Below are positions 45,074 to 52,198 of a stretch of DNA of 64,000 nt, piece by piece. The notes under the pieces are model-generated. The model saw only the letters and a program-made list of their open reading frames with translations, did no database searches and was not told where the DNA came from. The first letter of the stretch is position 1. Each line of letters starts with the position of its first letter. The stretch is taken from positions 1 through 64,000 of the forward strand of contig NZ_SSXI01000089.1 in assembly GCF_004803405.1 (NCBI RefSeq). The letters are read 5' to 3'. The stretch is from Nocardioides sp. Its GTDB lineage: Bacteria > Actinomycetota > Actinomycetes > Propionibacteriales > Nocardioidaceae. The translations under genes and the position numbers were made by a program.

Positions 45074-45633
45074 CGCAGCAACCGGGCTTCGCGCTCCGCC
45101 TCCGCCGCCTGCGCCTCTGCGGTGACGGCGGTGTCGAAACGATAGATCTCCACCCCCTCCTCGATGCACCGGTTGAGCCGGAAGCCCGCATCGTCCAGCA
45201 CCCGCAGCATGCCCTGGTTGGACGGCAGGACGTTGGCCTCGAACTCGCGGATTCCGCGGTCCCGCGCAAGCGCCGCGAGGTGCTCGAGCAGCAGGGTGCC
45301 GAGACCGTGACCCTGGAAGTCGTCGGCTGCGAGGAACGCCACCTCGGCGACATGGGGCAGGTGGGGTGGCAGCGGTTCAGCGGTGGCGAACCCGGCGAGC
45401 CGCCCGTCGACCTCGGCCACCAGCGCGAGCTGGTACGGCTCCTCCAGCACGTGGTCGACGTACTTGTGGGCCGCGGCGCGGGCGAGCGTGAAGAAGCGGA
45501 GCTGCGCGGACCCGTCGGAGACGCGGTCGTGGAGATCGTGCAGGGCGTCCGTGCCTTCGGGCGTCAGCGAGCGCACAACGGCGAGGGATCCGTCGCTCAG
45601 GAGGACGTCAGCTGCGGTGCGATCGATCGTCAT
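45070..45633 (-). CDS. GNAT-family acetyltransferase
   Basis: The 187-residue protein has the acetyl-CoA motif VAFLAADDFQGHGLGTLLLE (R/Q-x-x-G-x-G/A type, here QGHGLG) and downstream FEANVLPSNQGMLRVLDDAG. The N-terminus (LSDGSLAVVRSLTPEGTDAL) resembles GNAT domains fused to acyl-CoA synthetases (Pat-type). Substrate is unknown; protein lysine acetylation is possible. It heads the operon with the cation ATPase, DUF4389 and USP genes, 36 bases after a strong DosR-type box. Confidence 0.85.
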   Translation of the reverse strand: MTIDRTAADVLLSDGSLAVVRSLTPEGTDALHDLHDRVSDGSAQLRFFTLARAAAHKYVDHVLEEPYQLALVAEVDGRLAGFATAEPLPPHLPHVAEVAFLAADDFQGHGLGTLLLEHLAALARDRGIREFEANVLPSNQGMLRVLDDAGFRLNRCIEEGVEIYRFDTAVTAEAQAAEAEREARLLR

Positions 45634-45669
45634 GGCACCCACTCTCCGAGGGGTCAGGCTCCGTTGCGA

Positions 45670-45684
45670 GGGCCGAAGGTCCTG
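45670..45684. promoter_or_regulatory. DosR-type box for the GNAT operon
   Basis: GGGCCGAAGGTCCTG, 36 bases from the start at 45633. Confidence 0.8.
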
Positions 45685-45784
45685 AGCGCGAGGGCACTCG
45701 GGACCGTCGCGGCATACCCCCGGTCGCGAGCAGCGAGTGAGCACCGACTGTCGTCCTACGGGTGGTCCACCTGCCTACCCGGCA

Positions 45785-45819
45785 GTGACTTTCGACCCTG
45801 TCGGCGGGCGGCCGGTCGC
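45785..45819. promoter_or_regulatory. DosR-type box(es) before the second CBS gene
   Basis: GTGACTTTCGACCCT (45785-45799), 56 bases from the start at 45856; a weak GGGCGGCCGGTCGC (45806-45819) occupies the 36-base position. Confidence 0.6.
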
Positions 45820-45855
45820 GCGAACGTGGCACCAGGAACTCGAAAGGAGACGACG

Positions 45856-46455
45856 ATGTTGGTCTTCGAAGTGATGACGCAGGAACCAGTGGCCGTGCGA
45901 CCCCACACGCCGGTCAAGACCGCTCTCGGACTGCTCGCCCAGCACCGGGTCACGGCGATGCCCGTCGTCACCACAACCGGAAAGGTGTGCGGCGTGGTGA
46001 GCGAGGCCGACCTGGTTCGCGACCTGCTCCCCCGTGACGCCAGGGCCTACGAGATCCCACCTGTCGACCAACGGAGCCGGCCGGCCACGGTCGAGGAAGT
46101 GATGAGCCGGCACCCGGTGACCGTCTATCCCGAGACCGACGTCGTCGAGGCGGTCGACCTGCTGACCTCCACGACCGTGAAGAGCGTCCCGGTGGTGGAC
46201 CGCCGCGGTCACCTGCGCGGCGTCCTCAGCCGCAGCGACATCGTGCGCCTCCTCGCCCGGGCAGACGCCAAGATCCAGAGCGAGGTCGATGAACTCCTCC
46301 GGTCCGCCGGCCTCGACGGCTGGCTGGTCGACGTCCAGGACGGCGCCGTTCAGCTGCTCGGCCCGGAGAACTCCAAGGACACCGTGGCTGCGCGGCTCCT
46401 TGCAGCGACGGTGCCGGGCGTGGTCGAGGTGACGATCAGGTCGGACTTCGCCTGA
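45856..46455 (+). CDS. CBS-pair protein with BON-like C-terminus
   Basis: The 199-residue paralogue of the protein at 30687 has VFEVMTQEPVAVRPHTPVKT/VTTTGKVCGVVSEADLVRDL and VEEVMSRHPVTVYPETDVVE/VDRRGHLRGVLSRSDIVRLL. The C-terminal BON-like part is LRSAGLDGWLVDVQDGAVQL ... PGVVEVTIRSDFA. AAAGGAGA precedes the start. Likely an adenine-nucleotide-responsive regulator. It lies alone on its transcript, convergent with the PNPOx-like gene. Confidence 0.87.
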   Translation: MLVFEVMTQEPVAVRPHTPVKTALGLLAQHRVTAMPVVTTTGKVCGVVSEADLVRDLLPRDARAYEIPPVDQRSRPATVEEVMSRHPVTVYPETDVVEAVDLLTSTTVKSVPVVDRRGHLRGVLSRSDIVRLLARADAKIQSEVDELLRSAGLDGWLVDVQDGAVQLLGPENSKDTVAARLLAATVPGVVEVTIRSDFA

Positions 46456-46518
46456 CCCGAGGCCGACCTCTCCGGGCCACGGCACCCGTCCCACCAGCGA
46501 GCAGCGCGTCAGTTTGAG

Positions 46519-46962
46519 TCATCGCCACACTCTCCGCACCGGCATCTCTGCGAGCGGGCTCCACCCGTTGCCGACCCGCCGTCCGGTGAGAGTGATCCAC
46601 CGCAATCTGATCCATGATTCGGGCTCGCGGCTGACCCACCGGGGCGGGCCGGGTACCCGGCGCTCCTCGTCGGTGAGCTGACTCTCTGTGACCCGCTCTG
46701 CGCGACCACGAGCAACCACCGACCAGCCGTGGCCTTGCTCGTAGCTCACCTGGTCGACCTCGAACACGACTGAGCTACCGTCGGCGTAGCGGTCCAGGAG
46801 TGCTCCCGGTGCGGTCCGCACCAACACCGCCTCCCCAGCGACCACGTAGTTGACCGGCACGATCTCTGGGCCAGTCGGCCTGGTCAGGACGAACCGGCCG
46901 AAGGCGCCGGCAGAGAGCAGTTCCTCGCACTCGTCGTAGGTGAGTTCCACGATCTCGGACAT
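46519..46962 (-). CDS. PNPOx-like flavin/deazaflavin-binding protein
   Basis: The 147-residue split-barrel protein opens MSEIVELTYDECEELLSAGA. It shows RFVLTRPTGPEIVPVNYVVA, VLVRTAPGALLDRYADGSSV and FEVDQVSYEQGHGWSVVARG, the pyridoxamine-phosphate-oxidase-like core. It is related to the protein at 22237. The start at 46962 is 35 bases after a strong DosR-type box; a longer upstream extension would run through that box and is rejected. Confidence 0.82.
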   Translation of the reverse strand: MSEIVELTYDECEELLSAGAFGRFVLTRPTGPEIVPVNYVVAGEAVLVRTAPGALLDRYADGSSVVFEVDQVSYEQGHGWSVVARGRAERVTESQLTDEERRVPGPPRWVSREPESWIRLRWITLTGRRVGNGWSPLAEMPVRRVWR

Positions 46963-46997
46963 CTCCCGATCGTCCGCCGGATGGAGGCCAGCGAGGA

Positions 46998-47012
46998 GGG
47001 CCAAAGGTCCCG
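46998..47012. promoter_or_regulatory. DosR-type box for the second PNPOx-like gene
   Basis: GGGCCAAAGGTCCCG, 35 bases from the start at 46962. Confidence 0.8.
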
Positions 47013-47108
47013 ATCTGAACAGGCACTTCGCTCGTGCATCCCGCGTTCCGTGCCCTCCGTCGGTGACAGGAAAGCCGGCCCGGTCGGGGTCGCGTTGGAG
47101 CCGGCCGG

Positions 47109-47300
47109 TCAGCAGGCGCGGCCCGCCACGGTGAGCAGGACGACCGCGTCGCCGCGCGCCTCCAGGTCGTGCGAGCCGGTGGGATGTGCAAGTAGTCGCC
47201 CGCCGATCCCTCCCATGTCTCATCACCCCTGTGAAGGCGGACGTCGCCGCGCAGCACCTGCAAGGTGGCCTCTCCTGGAGAGTCGTGCTCCCCCTAGCGA
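47109..47300 (-). pseudogene. Cupin-domain remnant
   Basis: One frame reads EHDSPGEATLQVLRGDVRLH, RGDETWEGSAGDYLHIP. After a one-base shift it continues HDLEARGDAVVLLTVAGRAC and TGA. This is a small cupin barrel (G(D/E)-x-LQVLRG-x-V-x-L; GD-x-L-x-IP-x-x-x-H-x-L-x-A). An in-frame TAG lies just upstream, so the N-terminus is lost too. Confidence 0.6.
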
Positions 47301-47329
47301 GCGTCCCTGAGCCAGCGCGATCACGGTCT

Positions 47330-48080
47330 GGCGCAGATCATGTTCCTGGCCGCCGTAACGGTGACCGCGGCGCGACCGCTGCTCGACGCGCGTGTGTCCA
47401 CAATCAACTCTTCCGCCAGAATCGTCAGTTGCCCGGTTGGCCGCGTCGGCGGGCTCCAACCCATGGGCGGTCTTGAGGTAGGCCGGAAGGTAGTTAGGGA
47501 AGGCGACGTAGCCGCCGAACGCAACGGCGCAGAGCAGGCAGGCCTGCCAAGTGATCGACAGCCGGGCGTTGGTCGACAGCCGGTTCACGAACGAGCCCGC
47601 AGGGATCACCCTGCTCGGCGCGTCGCGGAGCATCACCCAGGCGGCCACCGCGTACACAGCGAGCGCGGCAGCGGTGAGAAGGAAGGGGACGCTGTCACCG
47701 GCGTTCTCGTACAGCTTCACGGTGGTGAGTGCGCTGATCGCCGTGCCGACCATGCCGGCGCCGATGACGCCGACGGCCAGGCCGCGAGGCTCGGGCGGGA
47801 ACCACGCGTTGACGAACGGCACACCAACCGCGAACGCTGTGCCGCCGATCCCGAGGAAGAACCCCGCGACCAGCAGCCCCACGTAGGAGTCCTGACCGAA
47901 TAGGCCCGACGTAGAGGAGGGGGACGATCGTCGCTGCCGAAACCAGCGGGAACATGACGCGCGCGCCGTACCTGTCGGCGAGCGCACCAACCGGAATCCG
48001 GCCGAGGGCGCCCACGATCACCGGCACCGCGACCAGCAGTGCCACATCCGACTCCGAGATCCGACCTTATCGCCCCGAGG
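47330..48080 (-). pseudogene. NarK-type nitrate/nitrite transporter remnant (MFS)
   Basis: Pieces in two frames give RISESDVALLVAVPVIVGAL, GRIPVGALADRYGARVMFPL, then VAGFFLGIGGTAFAVGVPFV, NAWFPPEPRGLAVGVIGAGM and GTAISALTTVKLYENAG, later AFGGYVAFPNYLPAYLKTAH. These are the NarK/NarU signatures (GRIPVGALADRYG; F..G.GGTAFAVGVP; W(F/Y)PPE.RG.A.G). The N-terminal first helix and the whole second half after about helix 7 are missing, and at least one frameshift is present. NarK2 belongs to the DosR regulon of M. tuberculosis. Confidence 0.75.
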
Positions 48081-48367
48081 CCCGATAAAGGGGTCCGAGG
48101 AGCGCCCACGCTTAGAGGTTGATCGCAAACCCACGGTCGCCAGGGCGAGGATGCCGTACGGCGAACAGGGGCCCTCCGCCACGCCTCGGCAGGTCACTGT
48201 GTCGGCACCCGAGCGTTCCGTCACTACCGCGACCCTCCTTGATGGGTGGCACCACCACGGCAACACTTCCTCGCGACGGAAGCGCGCCGGCACAGGTGCG
48301 GCGCGCTCACGGCACGAGGTTTCGCCGAAAGGTCAACAAGGGTCAGAGGCTCCGGACCCGTCACGGA

Positions 48368-48382
48368 GGGACCAAAGTCCAT
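48368..48382. promoter_or_regulatory. DosR-type box (distal)
   Basis: GGGACCAAAGTCCAT, 131 bases before the USP start at 48514. It might once have served the leftward NarK gene. Confidence 0.6.
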
Positions 48383-48442
48383 CCGACGTCGGGTCCCGCG
48401 GACGTCGATCGAACTCTCGTCGCGGAATGCGCGTCCGGTCGT

Positions 48443-48479
48443 GGGTCCAAGGTCCCCTCGGTCGAGGAACTCCGACCGT
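48443..48479. promoter_or_regulatory. Paired DosR-type boxes before the third tandem USP gene
   Basis: GGGTCCAAGGTCCCC (48443-48457, 56 bases from the start) and the weaker AGGAACTCCGACCGT (48465-48479, 34 bases). Same arrangement and proximal sequence as before the USP gene at 24605. Confidence 0.8.
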
Positions 48480-48513
48480 ACTCCGCGGACGTTGAACGGA
48501 CCAGAGTCGGGGC

Positions 48514-49410
48514 ATGAGCCTCGCCTTGGAACCCGGAACCATCATCGTTGGCGTCGACGGCTCGGCTGACGCCGACCGGGCGCTCCGCTGGGCCGCTGTG
48601 CAAGCATCCCTGGAACGTCGGCCCCTCGCCCTCGTGGCTTCCGCGAGCCTCGACCAGTTGGGCGACGTCGCCTGGGCCGGCGTCGGCGGGTATGTCGTAC
48701 CGGCCACCGACCTCGTCGAGCGGGCGCAGGGAGTGGCTGAGAAGGCGGCCGCCGCCGTGCGCCGCCTCCGAACTGGCCTGGCCGTGACCGCCCACGCCGC
48801 CCAAGGTGACCCTCGGGTGGTGCTCGTCGGCCTCTCCCGCAACGCCCACCTCCTCGTGGTCGGATCGCGCGGTCGCGGAGTGCTCCGCAGCCGACTGCTC
48901 GGCTCGGTGAGCACCGCTGTCAGCCGACACGCCCACTGCCCAGTGGTCGTCTGTCGCCCGGAGTCCCCGGGGAAGGTGCGTCGAGGTGTGCTCGTCGGCG
49001 CGGACGGCACAGCCGAGGGACAGGCGGTCCTGGAGTTCGCCTTCCAGCACGCCTCGATGCACAGGCTGCCGCTGACCGTGCTCCACTCCTTCAGCGACGT
49101 GGTCGCGGCGCTGCACGGTGCCCACGTCGTGAACGCGCTTCAGGAAGACCTCGAGGAGGAGCGACTCCTTCTGGCCGAGGCCCTCGCCGGCTTCTCGGAG
49201 AAGTACCCCGAGGTCCACGTCGAGGGCCTGCTCGCTCGCGGGCTCGCCTATGAATGTCTGGCGGCCGACTCCGAGCGCTGGCACCTCGTCGTGGTGGGAC
49301 GGCACCCCACGGAGTCGCTGGGACGAATGGTCTCCGCCACCGTCGCCACGGCGGTGGTCGAGCGGGCCCACACGACGGTCGCCGTCGTCCCCGTGCCAGC
49401 GCCGCACTGA
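48514..49410 (+). CDS. Tandem universal stress protein (USP)
   Basis: Two UspA domains in 298 residues. Domain 1: TIIVGVDGSADADRALRWAA and LVVGSRGRGVLRSRLLGSVS. Domain 2: GVLVGADGTAEGQAVLEFAF and VVGRHPTESLGRMVSATVAT. It is close to the USPs at 24605 and 25756, most like the former in length and in promoter layout, indicating duplication of the gene together with its control region. Confidence 0.9.
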   Translation: MSLALEPGTIIVGVDGSADADRALRWAAVQASLERRPLALVASASLDQLGDVAWAGVGGYVVPATDLVERAQGVAEKAAAAVRRLRTGLAVTAHAAQGDPRVVLVGLSRNAHLLVVGSRGRGVLRSRLLGSVSTAVSRHAHCPVVVCRPESPGKVRRGVLVGADGTAEGQAVLEFAFQHASMHRLPLTVLHSFSDVVAALHGAHVVNALQEDLEEERLLLAEALAGFSEKYPEVHVEGLLARGLAYECLAADSERWHLVVVGRHPTESLGRMVSATVATAVVERAHTTVAVVPVPAPH

Positions 49411-49433
49411 GGGCCCATCGGCACCCGCAGAGC

Positions 49434-49448
49434 GGGACCAAGTACCCA
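49434..49448. promoter_or_regulatory. DosR-type box before the DoxX-like gene
   Basis: GGGACCAAGTACCCA, degenerate, 121 bases before the start at 49570. Confidence 0.5.
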
Positions 49449-49569
49449 CGCAAGCGCTGTCCCTCGACCCTGCACCAGGCGCCCGGCAACCGGAAGGGTT
49501 TGTGTCACAAGAAGCCACAAGGACTTCAACCACCCGGGGCCATCGGCCCCACGACCAGGAGGCCATGAG

Positions 49570-50154
49570 ATGACCGCCGTGCAGCACCACTCCGACGCCG
49601 ACGTCCTCGTCGAGCGAGACGTCGTCACCCACGAGAACGCCCGCCGAGGACTGGCCGTCGTGCGGATCGGCTTCGGCCTCACCTTCCTGTGGGCCTTCTT
49701 CGACAAGCTGCTCGCCCTCGGCTACGCCACCGGCAAGAACGCCGACACCGGCGTCGTCGACCGGTTCGGGCCAGACGCATGGATCAACGGCGGCAGCCCC
49801 ACGTTCGGGTTCCTCACCTTCGGTGTCCCCGAGGACAACCCGTTCCGCGAGTTCTTCAACAACATCGCCGGCGACGGCTGGGCCAACTGGCTATTCATGA
49901 TCGGTCTGCTCGGCATCGGCCTCGCACTCACGTTCGGTGTCGGCATCCGGATTGCCGCCATCACCGGCGCCGCGCTCTACGTGGCGATGTGGATGGCGTC
50001 GCTGCCGCTGGAGAATAACCCCGTCCTCGACGTCCACCTGCTTGGTGCCGTCACCGTGGTGGTCCTGGCCCTCACCCTCGCCGGCGACACCTGGGGTCTC
50101 GGCAAGCAATGGGCCAAGATGAAGTTGGTGCGGAGGTTCCCCGTCCTGCGGTGA
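49570..50154 (+). CDS. DoxX-like membrane protein
   Basis: The 194-residue protein has four helices: VVRIGFGLTFLWAFFDKLLA, WANWLFMIGLLGIGLALTFG, IAAITGAALYVAMWMASLPL and LLGAVTVVVLALTLAGDTWG. The R(I/F)..G..FLWAF.DKL and GVGIRIAA motifs fit the DoxX/TQO-small-subunit superfamily, linked to quinone-coupled sulfur or redox chemistry. Last gene of the regulon island, followed by a strong terminator-like hairpin. Confidence 0.8.
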   Translation: MTAVQHHSDADVLVERDVVTHENARRGLAVVRIGFGLTFLWAFFDKLLALGYATGKNADTGVVDRFGPDAWINGGSPTFGFLTFGVPEDNPFREFFNNIAGDGWANWLFMIGLLGIGLALTFGVGIRIAAITGAALYVAMWMASLPLENNPVLDVHLLGAVTVVVLALTLAGDTWGLGKQWAKMKLVRRFPVLR

Positions 50155-50179
50155 CCCCGCATCCGCAACCAACGACCGG

Positions 50180-50205
50180 AGTCCGTGAGCCTAGGCTCAC
50201 GGACT
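50180..50205 (+). terminator. Hairpin after the DoxX-like gene
   Basis: Perfect 10-base arms GTCCGTGAGC/GCTCACGGAC with a CTAG loop (50181-50204), 27 bases after the stop codon. The T-run is short. It marks the right end of the regulon island. Confidence 0.75.
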
Positions 50206-50868
50206 CTGTAGGTTCGCCTCCGTCCGAAGGTCAGCCGCGGTGCCGTGAGCGCCCCGACCCGGATCATTAGCCGTGCTGCCTCAGTCCCAGGGACTCGGTA
50301 GCCGGACAGGCGATCTCAGACTCCCAGCACACTGACACCGTCTGGATGGACCGAGGACAGAGGGAGCCTGACGGCGCGTGGTCTCCATGATGGCGGGTGC
50401 GCGGCCGCACTCATCTGCCGCTGTCGGGGCAAGCGGACCACGCGGTGACAGGTGACCACCGGGCGTTGACCGGTCCAAACACGCTCGTGTGCAGCACCAG
50501 TAGTTGTGCGCCAACCTCTTGCGCTCGTCTTCAACATGACATCGGCCGCGGCATACGAGAGAGCCACGACGTCGCCGTCTGTGCGGTCCAGCTACTCGAT
50601 CAGTAGCGACCGCTCACAGGCGGGAGGTGGGCGCACCAGCGGCGGTTGTAAGAAGCACCTCCGCGTTTGAAGGGGAATCGAGCGAATTCGCGAGGGATCA
50701 CAGCACTTCGCAGGAGAGGACTGGGTTTTCCCGGTTAGACGACCTGCCCGAACGAACGACCACCCCATGTCCGGTACAGGCCGAATGCAGTGAGTTCGCG
50801 GAAAGTCGGACCTCGTGAGCGTCTGCATCCAGTCGACGTCCCGATCGAAACGCCATTCGGCCGATCGC
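50206..50868. other. Intergenic/degraded stretch
   Basis: About 660 bases. A minus-strand frame (50592-50876, MSERSAEWRFDRDVDWMQTL...) starts on the stop of the excisionase-like gene (ATGA), where an integrase gene often begins, but the sequence is not recognisable. Otherwise nothing seen. Confidence 0.4.
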
Positions 50869-51373
50869 TCACTCATCGAACGTCAACCCGTGATCACGCA
50901 GTTTCCGGATGTCCTCCGGACGAAAGCGCACATTCCTACCCATGCGGACTGACGGGATGCGCTCGGCCCGCGGCGCGATACATCCAGTCCGGCGCGACTC
51001 GGAGGATGGCTGCAGCCTCCTCGACCAGCATCAGTGGTTCGATCGTCGCGACCGCTTGGGACGCGGCGTGGCGGGAGCCCGAGCGATCGGGCCCGGCCCA
51101 GGTCACCGGAGTTCCCCCTTTCTTCCCGAGAAGTTCGATCTGCTCGACCAAACGTCGACGGGCCTCCTTCCACTCCCGAAGGTGATCCTCACGAAACTCG
51201 GTGACGAACTGACTGAGGTAGTCCGCGGTCGGGCGCTTCGGAACCTCCCTGACCCATCGCTTCAGCAATGTCTTGGTGGCCCGCGCAGAAGTCTCTCGGC
51301 GGCCGGGACATCGGTCTCCGCGGGACGACCGGCGCTTCTCTGTACGGCGATCAGCGTCTGGTGCTGGGCCCAC
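50869..51373 (-). pseudogene. Excisionase-like HTH protein, frameshifted
   Basis: The C-terminal part reads IEPLMLVEEAAAILRVAPDW, MYRAA, then, after a one-base shift, ERIPSVRMGRNVRFRPEDIR and KLRDHGLTFDE with TGA. LM.VEEAA..LRV...W(M/L)Y and RIPSVR.GR.VRF are the signature of HTH_17 excisionases/AlpA-like DNA-binding proteins of integrative elements. The upstream part of the same frame (LKRWVREVPKRPTADYLSQF, REWKEARRRLVEQIELLGKK) is unrecognised and may belong to another gene that ran into it. Confidence 0.55.
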
Positions 51374-51559
51374 TCCCGTTCGAGGTAGAGCCTGTGCGGC
51401 CGTCGTGCGCGGTTGATCAGATCACGGATGTCCTTGTGCGAGAGCCAGCCACGGAACTCGACGTTCTGCCCGAAACGAGATGGCGGGCGGCGAGGAGCGG
51501 GCGCGCGCGATGTGGGCGGTCGCGCCAGTCTTTGTTCGGCGCACTTGAGTTGGACACAG

Positions 51560-51838
51560 GTGAAAAGTCTGAGTCCTGAATATGTGCGCTCGTTGTCCTC
51601 GCTACTTGCGCGCCTCGAGCGGCTCGGGCTCCTTCTTTCGGAGAGGGTCGCGACGCTCGCGTCCAACGATAGTCGGCCTTCTGACGAGGAACTCGCGGGC
51701 GCCTACTGGCGTCTGAGCGACTTTGGTTACGGCGTTCTGGACGAGCTATGGCGCATCGGCGATGATCGACGAGTAGGTCCACCGTCCCAGCTCGGACCTG
51801 CCGAGCTCAGCCCTCGTCTCGCACCTGTGATGTCCTGA
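51560..51838 (+). CDS. Hypothetical 92-residue protein
   Basis: A GTG frame (VKSLSPEYVRSLSSLLARLE, RLGLLLSERVATLASNDSRP, DEELAGAYWRLSDFGYGVLD, ELWRIGDDRRVG) predicts a helical, leucine-rich protein with a coherent heptad-like first part. ACAGG is the only ribosome-site candidate. No family recognised. It ends just before the tRNA-like repeat at 51850. Confidence 0.4.
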   Translation: MKSLSPEYVRSLSSLLARLERLGLLLSERVATLASNDSRPSDEELAGAYWRLSDFGYGVLDELWRIGDDRRVGPPSQLGPAELSPRLAPVMS

Positions 51839-51849
51839 GACATCACAGG

Positions 51850-51887
51850 GTAGCGGGGGCAGGATTTGATTCTGCGAACTCTGGACG
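51850..51887 (-). repeat. tRNA 3'-end-like repeat, left copy (degenerate)
   Basis: Matches the copy at 59557-59594 in 35 of 38 positions, same orientation, 7.7 kb apart. Minus-strand reading is a T-arm plus acceptor (…CCCCCGCTA), but the T-arm is mutated and CCA is lost. A second shared block (26 bases, one mismatch) lies 96 bases further right, at 51946-51971. Likely att-type duplication. Confidence 0.7.
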
Positions 51888-52198
51888 CCTTCGAGAACAT
51901 GACGAGCGCCACTGCCGAGTCCCGGAAGCTACGGAAGTCCTCCGCGTGGTGAGGGATTCGCCCTCGCTTCCAGTCTTCATGTTACCGGACTGATGTCGAG
52001 GAGTGCCGGTCGTTTCTGGAGTATAGATGGACACCGCTCGAAACGGTCGACCCAGCTCGATGCGAGCGGTATCAAACCTGAGTGCGCGTCAACTTGGCCC
52101 GTTCGGGCAACACGGTTCGCGCGAATGGAGGTTCGTCGAGTCCTGCCAGTGATCTGAGGCTGGTTGCGAGACTGGTCCATTGCGGCCGAGGAGTCGTC

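Larger units (their letters stand above)
48081..48513. other. Intergenic stretch with two DosR-type boxes
   Basis: Over 400 bases between the NarK remnant and the USP gene. The visible signals are the boxes at 48368 and 48443 and a weak proximal one at 48465. No credible gene. Confidence 0.5.

Noticed and set aside
45710-45725. CsoR-like operator (GCATACCCCCGGTC)
   Set aside because: Lacks the second arm and lies in a promoter explained by DosR-type boxes.
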